DNA of 64,000 nt from Streptomyces sp. NBC_01439 (GTDB taxonomy: Bacteria > Actinomycetota > Actinomycetes > Streptomycetales > Streptomycetaceae): positions 5,371,001 through 5,435,000 of the forward strand of contig NZ_CP109487.1 in assembly GCF_036227605.1 (NCBI RefSeq), written 5' to 3'. Under the pieces are notes generated by a model, which was not told where the DNA came from, did no database searches, and saw only the letters and a program-made list of their open reading frames with translations. Below, one piece after another: positions 53,839 through 61,864 of this stretch. A program made the translations under genes and the position numbers. The first letter of the stretch is position 1; every line of letters begins with the position of its first letter.

Positions 53839-54969
53839 TCAGCGCCGCCATGTGATCGTCTGCCCTTCAGGCGTGACCGTGATGTCGAACCGGTCGAGAG
53901 TGGGCGATCCGTCGTGGCGCCAGCGGGTGACGTGGTCTGTGATCCGGTCCCACAATTCGTCCGGCCCACCCTGGCGTACCAGCCACCTGCTGCCGTCTTG
54001 TCGCAGTACCGCCCATGCTCCCGCCTCGACGTCGAGGAGCACGTGTTCTGTGCCGCCGTTGCGGTTCAAGGTCATGCGCTGAGCACGGGGAGCGGCAAGC
54101 TGGGCGACGAACCGGGTGTCCCAGTCGTCGAGTACGGGGGCGGCAAGCTCTGTGGGCTGTTCGTCGGCTTGATCGAGGTCGGGGAGGAGCCCGATGGGTG
54201 GGGGCGTCTGTGGGCGGGCGAGCATGAACGAGTTGCGGCCGTCGAGCAACCGACCTGTGGCGGTGCCGTCCCCGGAGGCTGTGAGGCGAGCGAGTTCGGA
54301 GGAGTACATCCACCCACCTACGGTGGCCAGGATGACTCCGCCGGGCAGCGTCTGTTCCACCCACTCGTAGGGAACGGTGACCGTTCCGCAGTAGGCGACG
54401 ATCCGGTCGTAGGGGCCGCCGTCCCTCCACCCGGCGAGACCGTCGCCGACGACCACCGTAGGCGCGTAGTCGCAGCGGCCGAGCGCGCTTCGGGCACGCG
54501 CGGCGACGTCTGCATCGATCTCCACGGCGGTTACGCGATCGTCGCCGAGGCGGTGGCAGGCCAGGCCACTGGAGTATCCGGTTCCGAGGCCGACGAGGAG
54601 CAGACGGTGTCCGTCCTCGATCCGGAGCTCTTCGAGCATCCGCACGACCAAGGACGGCAGGGTGCTGGACGACGTGGGCAGGCGCGTGATCTCCCCACGC
54701 AGGTCACCAGGCACGATGGTGCCCGCGATCTGCGTGACCAGAGAGTCGTCCGTGTAGCAGGCCTCCAGCCATGCCGGACTCTCAGGCATGACGGGTGTCC
54801 AGGCCGTGGGGCGGCCCGGCACGTCGCTGCGTTCGAAGTATCCGCCCCGCAGGAACTCGTGACGCGGCACGGCCTCGGCTGCTCGGCGCCACGGGTCCGT
54901 GCGCAGGTGACCGGCGTCGGCGAGCTGCTTGGCAAGCTGCAATCGCAGCTTCTGCGCCTGGTCGTTCAC
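53839..54969 (-). CDS. tgmC: PCMT-type O-methyltransferase, graspetide aspartimide enzyme
   Basis: 376 residues. The SAM-binding core is protein isoaspartyl methyltransferase-like: LLLVGLGTGYSSGLACHRLG (motif I), VTAVEIDADVAARARS, and the post-I region DRIVAYCGTVTVPYEWVEQ. An extra C-terminal domain of about 150 residues distinguishes TgmC-type enzymes from repair PCMT. In fuscimiditide-type pathways it methylates an Asp of the ligated precursor, which then closes to an aspartimide. GTG 54969 overlaps the tgmB stop (GTGA), so it is last in a coupled operon tgmA-tgmB-tgmC. It ends 26 bp from the inverted repeat. Confidence 0.85.
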   Translation of the reverse strand: MNDQAQKLRLQLAKQLADAGHLRTDPWRRAAEAVPRHEFLRGGYFERSDVPGRPTAWTPVMPESPAWLEACYTDDSLVTQIAGTIVPGDLRGEITRLPTSSSTLPSLVVRMLEELRIEDGHRLLLVGLGTGYSSGLACHRLGDDRVTAVEIDADVAARARSALGRCDYAPTVVVGDGLAGWRDGGPYDRIVAYCGTVTVPYEWVEQTLPGGVILATVGGWMYSSELARLTASGDGTATGRLLDGRNSFMLARPQTPPPIGLLPDLDQADEQPTELAAPVLDDWDTRFVAQLAAPRAQRMTLNRNGGTEHVLLDVEAGAWAVLRQDGSRWLVRQGGPDELWDRITDHVTRWRHDGSPTLDRFDITVTPEGQTITWRR

Positions 54970-55919
54970 GTGCCGTTCCTTTCCAAGAGATCAGCCATGG
55001 CTGCGACCATGGGCAATCCGGTCTCGGGCTCCAGCCACGCCCACTGTCCGGAGGGATTGCATTCAAGGAACCACCATGTCCCCGTCTGGTCGATTGCGAA
55101 GTCGAAAGCTCCGAAGACCAGCCCGAACAGCGACAGGTATCGAAACAGGCTCGCGGTGACTAGGGGCGGGGGCTGTACGACGCTGTAGCCGAGCCGGTCG
55201 TAGTCGGTCCGCCAGTCCAACAGGTCGGAGTCGATGCGAACCGCGAAAACGCGGTCACCGATCACGGTTACCCGCACGTCGGCCGATTTGGGTACGAGGT
55301 GTTGGAACAGGTGAGCTGTCCCGGAGACTCGGTCGTCAATCTCGTCGTCCGTCACCTCGTTCACTTCGACGGTGCAGGAGACGCCGTCGATGCGGTACAG
55401 CGGCGTCGACAGAGGCTTGTAGATCACCGGCCCGTGATGATCCTTGATGAAGGTGCGGGCGGCGCCGGGGTCGGACGTGATGAGCGTGGCGGGGACGTCG
55501 AAACCGGAGATGGCGGCGGCTGCGAGGCCGGAAGGCTTGAACTCGGCGTCGCCGATGCGGTGCGGGTGGTTGACGTACAGGCAGCGCGGCAAGGAGGCGA
55601 TGACGCCGCCGAGCCCGTACCGCGCTTGGGTGAGCGCGAACCGGGCGTCATGCTCGGGCAGGTGGGGGAAGGCGAATCCTGACGGTCGCCGGTAGTAGAG
55701 GGACCGGATTCGTGTCAGGTCCACGGTCCGGGTCGGGGTGGTCAAGGACCCCTCGATGCCCTCAGGCGTGACGTATGCCGCGAACGACAAGGTGGCGGGG
55801 AAGTCCCCGGAGTCGAGCCGCACGACCGGTACGCCCCGGTCGTGCAGCTCGCGGATCACCAGGTCGGCCGTGGGGTCGTCCTTCATGGTGACGACCATCA
55901 CCGGGCCGGAGTGGCTCAC
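54966..55919 (-). CDS. tgmB: ATP-grasp peptide ligase, graspetide maturase
   Basis: 317 residues. VRLDSGDFPATLSFAAYV in the N-terminal domain, IYKPLSTPLYRIDG and LFQHLVPKSADVRVTVIGDRVFAVRI in the ATP-grasp core, and FAIDQTGTWWFLECNPSGQWAWLE at the magnesium/ATP site are those of MvdD/TgmB-type enzymes. They form ester or amide bonds between Thr/Ser/Lys and Asp/Glu side chains of a leader-bound precursor. GTG 55919 overlaps the precursor stop by 4 bp (GTGA), placing the first 80 codons of the open frame upstream out of use. It is coupled to tgmC too. Confidence 0.9.
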   Translation of the reverse strand: MSHSGPVMVVTMKDDPTADLVIRELHDRGVPVVRLDSGDFPATLSFAAYVTPEGIEGSLTTPTRTVDLTRIRSLYYRRPSGFAFPHLPEHDARFALTQARYGLGGVIASLPRCLYVNHPHRIGDAEFKPSGLAAAAISGFDVPATLITSDPGAARTFIKDHHGPVIYKPLSTPLYRIDGVSCTVEVNEVTDDEIDDRVSGTAHLFQHLVPKSADVRVTVIGDRVFAVRIDSDLLDWRTDYDRLGYSVVQPPPLVTASLFRYLSLFGLVFGAFDFAIDQTGTWWFLECNPSGQWAWLEPETGLPMVAAMADLLERNGT

Positions 55920-56227
55920 TGGTCGTTGTCGTTCCCGGTGTCCTGGTCCCCGCCGCCCGAACCGCCGCCGCTGCTGCCGTCGGACGGGTTTCCGGTGTTG
56001 GTCGCCGGGTTGGTGCCGGTGCTGGTCCCGTGCTCGGGAATCATCATCGGCTCGCCATCGGCACCGTAGTAGCGGGCGGTCTGGGTGTGCGCGTCGATCT
56101 CGACGTGCCGGTATTCGGGTGCCACGGCAGGGTAGGGAGCCATCCGCTGAACGCCCCATGGGACGGACGTGACATGTCCCATGGGCAAGGCGTCACTGGT
56201 GGGTACGCGGTCGGCGTGACTGAACAC
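55916..56227 (-). CDS. tgmA: Graspetide precursor peptide
   Basis: 103 residues; GTG 56227 has AGGAG 7 nt upstream. The leader (about 1-66) has the family motif PWGVQRMAPYP (23-33) and TQTARYYGADGEP, the recognition region for the ATP-grasp enzyme. The C-terminal core is rich in Thr and Gly: GTSTGTNPATNTGNP (67-81) then an SDGSSGGGSGGG linker and an acidic end DQDTGNDNDQ. Thr 68, 70, 72, 76 and 78 are likely ester donors; D94, D96, D100 and D102 likely acceptors. D83-G84 is the most aspartimide-prone pair. It is first in the tgmABC operon. Confidence 0.88.
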   Translation of the reverse strand: MFSHADRVPTSDALPMGHVTSVPWGVQRMAPYPAVAPEYRHVEIDAHTQTARYYGADGEPMMIPEHGTSTGTNPATNTGNPSDGSSGGGSGGGDQDTGNDNDQ

Positions 56228-56343
56228 CTGTCTTCTCCTTCATGTCTGGACACCGTCGTGAGGACGGGGCCGGGAACGTGCCTGCCGCACCGAGGTCATC
56301 GGGAGGCGACGCGCTGTGCGCGCGTCTTGAGGACGTGCTGGCT

Positions 56344-56604
56344 TCAACCCGCGGGGTGCAGACCCTGTGCACAGGCAGATCCCCGCTGGTCACCACAGCG
56401 CGGGCACTCGCACGGCGGGTAGCGGCCCGGGTCCGAGAGGATGACGTACGAGTCACCCGCCTGGACATGGGTCGTCTGAGTCCACGTACGACCTGAGTCG
56501 CGGGACACGCGAAGCGTCATGAGGGGGCAAGGCTCCGCCGTGAGTTCGCGAGTACGCGAGTGTGGTTCGCGGACGTGTTCCTCTGTGCCAGTCTGTGTTG
56601 CCAT
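56344..56604 (-). CDS. Cys-rich small protein beside tgmA
   Basis: 86 residues from ATG 56604 (AAGGG 8 nt upstream). TLRVSRDSGRTWTQTTHVQAGDSYVIL is followed by PPCECPRCGDQRG, a C-x-C-x2-C cluster that could bind zinc, and one more Cys near the end. It is transcribed towards tgmA with a 116-bp gap and divergent from the XRE gene. Small proteins of this sort occur near other Streptomyces XRE genes. Its role in the graspetide path is unknown. Confidence 0.6.
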   Translation of the reverse strand: MATQTGTEEHVREPHSRTRELTAEPCPLMTLRVSRDSGRTWTQTTHVQAGDSYVILSDPGRYPPCECPRCGDQRGSACAQGLHPAG

Positions 56605-56757
56605 ATCGGCACCCTTCGCTGCGTCATGCCCGATCGGTTCGCGACAACTCCCATAGAACCGGTGGCAGTCGAGGGGATCCACGGCATGCATGCCGCATTC
56701 TTGGAGCAGATCCGTGCACGGGTGCCGCAGGCTTCGAGGCCGCGGAAAGAGGTCGTT

Positions 56758-58011
56758 ATGGGATTAGCTGAACGACGCAAGACCCTGGGCTACAGTCAGG
56801 AGAAATTGGCCGGGCTGCTCGGCGTGGACCGTACGACGGTCGGGCGCTGGGAGAGCGGCAGGATCGAACCGCAGCCACCCCAGCGGCGAGGCTTGGCCAG
56901 TGCCCTCGAAGTCAGCCTCCAAGAGCTTGATGTCCTCCTGGCAGAGCTACGAGCCGCAGGGCAGGAGGCCACAGGGCGGCAGTCCAGTGACCACTCGAGC
57001 GCGGGAGCCCCCGACGAAATGATCCGCCGCGAATTCCTCCGCATCCTCACGGTCAGCGGGGCCCTGACGGCCCTGCCGGTCGACGAGGCCGAGGCCCTCA
57101 CCGATGGGGTGCTGAGGGGGGTGCCTGCCGACTTCGAGCGGATGAACGGCCACCTGTGGCAGGTCTACCAATTGGCGCGTTCGAAAGGCTCGATCTACCC
57201 CGTCATCCGTGACCAGCTGACGACTCTGAACGAAGCGCTGGCCGCCAGCCGAGGCAGCTCCCGGCCTCTCTTGAGCGCAGCGGCCGACCTCTTCCAGCTG
57301 GCCGGTGAAGTCGCCTTCGACGGGGACCGGTACACCGACGCCGCAGCCTCGTACTCGCTCGCTGCCTCGATCAGTAAGGACGCGGGCGCGTACGACCTGT
57401 GGGCCTGCGCCCTTGTACGCCACGCCTACGTGGACATGTCCGAGCGGCGCTACCGCCAGGCGGCGCAGGTGCTGGGCGCGGCCGAACGGCTGGCCAGTCG
57501 AGGGGACAACGCCCTTTCGACACGGCATTGGGTCGCGTCTGTCCAAGCGGAGACGTATGCGGGTCTCGGGGACCTCACCGCGTGCGAACGCGCCCTGGAC
57601 CAGGCCGAGAAGGTCAGGGACCTTACCGCTGGCAGCACGAACGGTGGATGGCTCCGCTTCGACGGCACCCGCCTGGCCGAGGAGCGGGGAGCCCGCTACG
57701 TGCAGCTCGGCCGTCTGGACCTGGCGGAAGTGACGTTGAAGACAGCATTGGCGCAGACGGCGCTCGCCTCGGGGCAGTCGTATCGGCGCCGGAGCACAGT
57801 GCTGACCAGCCTGGCTGCCATTGGAGCGAAGCGGCGTGATCCAGACCAGGTTCTGGCGTACGGGCAGGAAGCCGTGAGCCTGGCCCGAGCCTCATCATCC
57901 GGATACGTCGCCCGTAGACTCCAAGCCCTGTGCGCCGAGTTCGGTCCCTTGAGTCGAGACCACCGCGTAGCGGAGCTGGGGGCGGAGATCGCCGCACTGA
58001 GCACGCCGTGA
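56758..58011 (+). CDS. XRE-TPR regulator with TTA codon, graspetide cassette
   Basis: 417 residues. ERRKTLGYSQEKLAGLLGVD with TTVGRWESGRIEPQPPQRR is a canonical XRE helix-turn-helix; after residue 150 come TPR-like helices (AGAYDLWACALVRHAYVDMSE, QAEKVRD). It is divergent from the tgm genes and likely controls them. ATG 56758 follows AGAGG. The third codon (56764-56766) is TTA, the only leucine codon read by bldA tRNA, so synthesis should depend on bldA. A longer in-frame start at 56560 has poor coding character and overlaps the divergent promoter region. Confidence 0.85.
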   Translation: MGLAERRKTLGYSQEKLAGLLGVDRTTVGRWESGRIEPQPPQRRGLASALEVSLQELDVLLAELRAAGQEATGRQSSDHSSAGAPDEMIRREFLRILTVSGALTALPVDEAEALTDGVLRGVPADFERMNGHLWQVYQLARSKGSIYPVIRDQLTTLNEALAASRGSSRPLLSAAADLFQLAGEVAFDGDRYTDAAASYSLAASISKDAGAYDLWACALVRHAYVDMSERRYRQAAQVLGAAERLASRGDNALSTRHWVASVQAETYAGLGDLTACERALDQAEKVRDLTAGSTNGGWLRFDGTRLAEERGARYVQLGRLDLAEVTLKTALAQTALASGQSYRRRSTVLTSLAAIGAKRRDPDQVLAYGQEAVSLARASSSGYVARRLQALCAEFGPLSRDHRVAELGAEIAALSTP

Positions 58012-58025
58012 CGAGAGGGGTAGGC

Positions 58026-58391
58026 ATGTTGCAGACCGAGGGTGCACGACTGTTCCGTGAGGCCTGGATCGGGGGAGTGCGCCAGCACTACCCGGGAGAG
58101 CCGAAGGCCGGCTACGTCACTCCGTGGGAGGAAACCCCGGATTGGGAGCGCGAGGCCGCAGGTTCGGTGTACGACCAGGTCCGGCAGTTCATCGAGATCA
58201 GCGGTGGCCACACGTCGAGGTTGTCCCGTGAGCAGAAGAGCCGGTTTGTCGCGACGTGCTGGACGGCCCAGATGTTCAAGCACTTCGAGGACCCGAAGCC
58301 GGGCTACGTGGCTGATTGGCCAGACCTGCCGTCCTGGCAGCAGGAGACTGACGCCGACATCTTCGAGGCCATCGAGGAAGCCGCCACCTGA
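58026..58391 (+). CDS. Conserved protein downstream of the XRE gene
   Basis: 121 residues; ATG 58026 with GAGAGGGG upstream. Two direct internal repeats are visible: PGEPKAGYVTPWEETPDWERE and DPKPGYVADWPDLPSWQQE, each Trp-rich, with a helical MFKHFEDP between. It looks like a duplicated domain of unknown function common beside Streptomyces XRE-TPR regulators. It follows the regulator by 14 bp, so it is probably co-transcribed. Its stop is 8 bp from the right inverted repeat. Confidence 0.7.
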   Translation: MLQTEGARLFREAWIGGVRQHYPGEPKAGYVTPWEETPDWEREAAGSVYDQVRQFIEISGGHTSRLSREQKSRFVATCWTAQMFKHFEDPKPGYVADWPDLPSWQQETDADIFEAIEEAAT

Positions 58392-58399
58392 TGTGACGC

Positions 58400-58802
58400 T
58401 CGCAGACGCGTGATCGAGAAGCGCGTAGCGATCTGAGGCGGCCTGTGTCCAGCCCCGGACGGTCGTCGGACGCTGGGACGTCGGGAGCGCGTAGCGATGG
58501 GACGCGCTTCCCCCGACACGGCCTGCCGCTCTGATGGGGCCCGTCTCCTGCTCGTCCTTCACGCTGGACAGGCATGGGCGTATCCGACGCCCCGTCCCTG
58601 GAAAGGATCCCCCGGCCCGTTCCTCTGGGGGGGTTCCCGGCTGTCCTCGTATCTCCGGGGCGGGACGGTCGGTCAAGGGTGGCCGCAGGCCATCGCGAAG
58701 CGACGCGACGACGAAGGAGGAGCGCCCTTGAGGGACCGGCACGACCCGGAAGGACGATGGGACTGACGGGAAACCCCCAGCACGTCCCTGATGCCGCCCA
58801 GC
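58400..58802. repeat. Right inverted repeat (copy C) of the graspetide cassette
   Basis: On the minus strand this reads as copy B with extra sequence (an ATCGCTACGCGCTCC block, and CAGTCCCATCGTCC with CCGGTCCCTCAAGGGCGCTC near the outer end, shared with copy A). The inner 43 bp (58400-58442) match the left end at 41 positions. Outer edge CCGCCCAGC at 58802. Several open frames cross it on both strands, but none resembles a protein. The remaining bases to 58971 show nothing. Confidence 0.85.
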
Positions 58803-58971
58803 GCAGACCCGCCCCCAGCACCCCGCCGTACTTCTCTCTCCACGCCCATCGGTTTCCGCCGCGCTCCGACCCCGCTGCACCTCGGGGGCGGGTGGGCAGC
58901 CGCCGACCCGGGGTGGCGGGGCCGCGGGGGTGAAGGCCCCGGGCACCGTGGCACCCGTACCGGCCCGACCC

Positions 58972-60525
58972 CTACGCGTACCGCTCCCTGAGCTTGTACT
59001 TCAGGACCTTGCGCAGGGTTTCGTTGCGGGGGAGGGCCTCCAGGAGTTCCAGTTGTTCCGGGAGCTTGTGGGTGGCCAGGCCTTGGGCGCGGAGGTAGGC
59101 GGTCAGCTGGGGGAGGGTCAGGGGGGCGGCTCCCGGGTGTTGTTCCACCACCGCGCAGACGCGTTCGCCGCGGGTGGGGTCCGGGAGGCCGATGACCGCC
59201 ACGTCGGCGACGGCCGGAAGGCGGTGGAGGAGGTCCTCGATCTCCTTCGCCGAGACGTTCTCGCCCTTGCGGATGATGACGTCCTTGCTGCGTCCGGTGA
59301 GGACCAGGTAGCCGTCCTGCGTGAGGTGGCCGAGGTCGCCGGTGATCAGGTAGCCGTCGGGGTCGAAGGCCCCGGCCGGGTCGTCGCCGTTCAGGTAGCC
59401 CCGGCAGACCGCCTCGCCGCGCAGCCGTACTTCCCCGTCCGTGTCCGGCGGCAGCTCGGTGCCGTCCGGGGCGGTGATGCGGATGGACATGCCCGCCGGG
59501 GGGCGGCCTTCGGTGGTGGCGAGGTTCTCGGCGGTGTCGTCCGGAGAGCCCATGGTGATCATCGGGACCTCGGTCATGCCGTAGCCGTGGGTCAGCTGGC
59601 AGCGCAGCTCCCGTACGACCGCGTGGTAGATCTCCGGCGGCTTGGGGGCGCCGCCGCCCGCCAGGAGGCGCAGGGTGGGGATCAGCGGGACGTCCGGGGC
59701 CTTGCGCTGCTCGGTCAGGAACATGGAGTAGAAGGCGGTGGAGCCGCCGGCCACGGTGACCCCGTGGCGGCGGTACCCGTCCAGGGCGTCGGGCATCGCG
59801 AACTTCTCGAAGAGCACCGCGGGGAAGCCGTACAGGAGGAGCATCACCAGGTAGTCGGGGCCGCCTATGTGCGCGTACGGGAAGGCCATGGAGCCGACGT
59901 CGGACGGGCCCAGGTGGAGGGCGTGGGCCAGGCAGGAGCCGCCCGCGATCAGGGAGCGGTCGGTGTGCAGGACGCCCTTGGGGTCGGAGGTGGTGCCGGA
60001 GGTCCAGTAGATCCAGCGGACGTCGGTGCCGGTGGCGGGTGGCGCGGGGAGTACGGCCGGGTCGCCGTCGGGGAGGTCCGCGTAGGCCTCGAAGGTGCCG
60101 CGCGCGCCGAGGCGGGCGGCCATGGCGGTGTGGTCGAAGCCGCGCCAGGTTCCCGGGACGGCGAAGTGTTCGGCCTTGGACTCGCGGAGGGCGAAGCCGA
60201 CCTCGCGGTCCCGGTAGAAGGGGATGATCGGGGTCTGGACGGCGCCGATCCGGGCGAGGGCGACGGAGAGCAGCACCGTTTCGATGCGGGTGGGGAGCTG
60301 CCAGGCGACGACCGTGCCGGGGCGCACGCCCCTGGCGTGGAGGCCGGCGGCGACGCGTTCGGAGCGGTCGCGCAGTTCCCCGAAGGTGAGCCGGCGGTCG
60401 TGTGCGGGGTCCTCGGCGGCCTCGATCAGGGCGGTGGTGTCCGGGGTCAGCGCGGCCCGGCGGGAGACCAGTTCCCACAGGGTGCGGGAGCGGCTCAGTT
60501 CTGTCGCGGTCGCGGTGTCCGTCAT
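58972..60525 (-). CDS. Acyl-CoA synthetase (adenylate-forming, class I)
   Basis: 517 residues. P-loop YWTSGTTSDPKGVLH, A5 GYGMTEVPM, A7 DGYLITGDLGHL, A8 GRSKDVIIRKGENVSAKEIED and the C-terminal Lys motif (RNETLRKVLKYKLRERY) are present. The family activates cyclic, branched or medium-chain acids as acyl-AMP then CoA thioester. GGGAGG precedes ATG 60525. It is divergent from the amidohydrolase/acyl-CoA dehydrogenase operon, and operators lie between, so it is likely its entry enzyme. It ends near the cassette repeat. Confidence 0.9.
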   Translation of the reverse strand: MTDTATATELSRSRTLWELVSRRAALTPDTTALIEAAEDPAHDRRLTFGELRDRSERVAAGLHARGVRPGTVVAWQLPTRIETVLLSVALARIGAVQTPIIPFYRDREVGFALRESKAEHFAVPGTWRGFDHTAMAARLGARGTFEAYADLPDGDPAVLPAPPATGTDVRWIYWTSGTTSDPKGVLHTDRSLIAGGSCLAHALHLGPSDVGSMAFPYAHIGGPDYLVMLLLYGFPAVLFEKFAMPDALDGYRRHGVTVAGGSTAFYSMFLTEQRKAPDVPLIPTLRLLAGGGAPKPPEIYHAVVRELRCQLTHGYGMTEVPMITMGSPDDTAENLATTEGRPPAGMSIRITAPDGTELPPDTDGEVRLRGEAVCRGYLNGDDPAGAFDPDGYLITGDLGHLTQDGYLVLTGRSKDVIIRKGENVSAKEIEDLLHRLPAVADVAVIGLPDPTRGERVCAVVEQHPGAAPLTLPQLTAYLRAQGLATHKLPEQLELLEALPRNETLRKVLKYKLRERYA

Positions 60526-60542
60526 CCCAGACCTCCCCATAG

Positions 60543-60560
60543 CTGACGGATAGTCAGATC
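60543..60560. promoter_or_regulatory. Operator-like site 1 in the divergent acyl-CoA promoter
   Basis: CTGACGGATAGTCAGATC contains CTGAC and GTCAG as a 5-bp inverted repeat around 5 bp. It lies 17 bp upstream of the ligase start and is similar to the site at 60621 (13 of 18 bases equal), as expected for a TetR-type dimer. Confidence 0.55.
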
Positions 60561-60620
60561 AAGCGCAGAGCGTAGGGCGCCGAAGCTTGTCGGTCCAGGG
60601 GTGGCGGGGCTAGCTTGTTT

Positions 60621-60638
60621 CTGACGATCCATCAGATC
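60621..60638. promoter_or_regulatory. Operator-like site 2 in the divergent acyl-CoA promoter
   Basis: CTGACGATCCATCAGATC, with CTGA/TCAG arms, lies 20 bp before the amidohydrolase ATG and 78 bp from site 1, one for each divergent promoter. No regulator gene lies inside the window; it may be just beyond 64000. Confidence 0.55.
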
Positions 60639-60658
60639 GGTGAATTGGGGAGACTGCT

Positions 60659-61864
60659 ATGGAACTGGGACTGCCTCGGATCATCAGCGTCGACGACCAC
60701 GTGATCGAGCCCGCGCACCTGTTCGACGTCTGGCTGCCCGCCAAGTACCGCGACCGCGGCCCCAAGGCGCTCACCGCCGGCATCGGCGAACTCGCCTACA
60801 CCGGCGGCAAGTACGTCATCACCATGGACCCCGACGGCCCGCCGACCGACTGGTGGATCTACGAGGACCTGAAGTTCCCGTACAAGCGCAACATCGCCGC
60901 CGTCGGCTTCGACCGCGACGACATGACCCTGGAGGGCATCACCCGCGAGGAGATGCGCCGGGGCTGCTGGGACCCCGCGGCGCGCCTCGCCGACATGGAC
61001 CTCAACCACGTCGAGGCCTCGCTCTGCTTCCCGACCTTCCCGCGCTTCTGCGGCCAGACCTTCGCAGAGGCCCATGACAAGGAGGTCGCCCTCGCCTGCG
61101 TGCGCGCCTACAACGACTGGATGGTCGAGGAATGGTGCGGCGACAGCGGCGGCCGGCTCATCCCGCTGTGCATCATTCCGCTCTGGGACATCGACCTCGC
61201 CGTCGCCGAGATCCGGCGCAACGCGGCCCGCGGGGTGAAGGCCGTGACCTTCTCCGAGATCCCCACCTACCTCGGGCTCCCCTCCATCCACTCCGGCTAC
61301 TGGGACCCCTTCTTCGCCGTCTGCCAGGAGACCGGCACGGTGGTCAACATGCACATCGGGTCCAGCTCCCAGATGCCCGCCGCCTCCCCCGACGCACCCC
61401 CCGCCGTCCAGGCCTCGCTCAGCTTCAACAACGCGATGGCCTCGATGATGGACTTCCTCTTCAGCGGCGTCCTGGTGAAGTTCCCGACGCTCAAGCTCGC
61501 CTACAGCGAGGGCCAGATGGGCTGGATCCCCTACGCCCTGGAACGCGCCGACGACGTCTGGCAGGAGCACCGGGCCTGGGGCGGCGTCCGCGACCTGATC
61601 CCCGAGCCGCCGTCCACGTACTACTACCGGCAGATGTTCTGCTGTTTCTTCCGCGACAAGCACGGGATCGCCGCCCTCGACGTCGTCGGCCGCGACAACG
61701 CGACCTTCGAGACCGACTACCCGCACGTGGACTCGACCTTCCCGCACACCAAGGAGGTCGCCCTCGACCACGTGAAGGGCCTGGACGACGAGACGGTCTA
61801 CAAGCTGATGCGCGGCAACGCCATCCGCATGCTCGGCCTCGACCTGGACAAGAGCCGCCGCTGA
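60659..61864 (+). CDS. Amidohydrolase family (ACMSD-like) protein
   Basis: 401 residues. IISVDDHVIEPAHLF holds the metal DxH near the N-terminus, VVNMHIGSSSQMP the central His, and NATFETDYPHVDSTFPHTK the late Asp/His, the pattern of 2-amino-3-carboxymuconate semialdehyde decarboxylase-like amidohydrolases. Members are often paired with acyl-CoA dehydrogenases in aromatic or steroid-like degradation. GGGGAG precedes the ATG. Its TGA overlaps the next gene's ATG, giving a tightly coupled operon. Confidence 0.88.
   Translation: MELGLPRIISVDDHVIEPAHLFDVWLPAKYRDRGPKALTAGIGELAYTGGKYVITMDPDGPPTDWWIYEDLKFPYKRNIAAVGFDRDDMTLEGITREEMRRGCWDPAARLADMDLNHVEASLCFPTFPRFCGQTFAEAHDKEVALACVRAYNDWMVEEWCGDSGGRLIPLCIIPLWDIDLAVAEIRRNAARGVKAVTFSEIPTYLGLPSIHSGYWDPFFAVCQETGTVVNMHIGSSSQMPAASPDAPPAVQASLSFNNAMASMMDFLFSGVLVKFPTLKLAYSEGQMGWIPYALERADDVWQEHRAWGGVRDLIPEPPSTYYYRQMFCCFFRDKHGIAALDVVGRDNATFETDYPHVDSTFPHTKEVALDHVKGLDDETVYKLMRGNAIRMLGLDLDKSRR

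Noticed and set aside
58276..58946. Open frames across the right repeat (both strands)
   Set aside because: They fall in non-coding repeat also present in copies A and B with frames not preserved.
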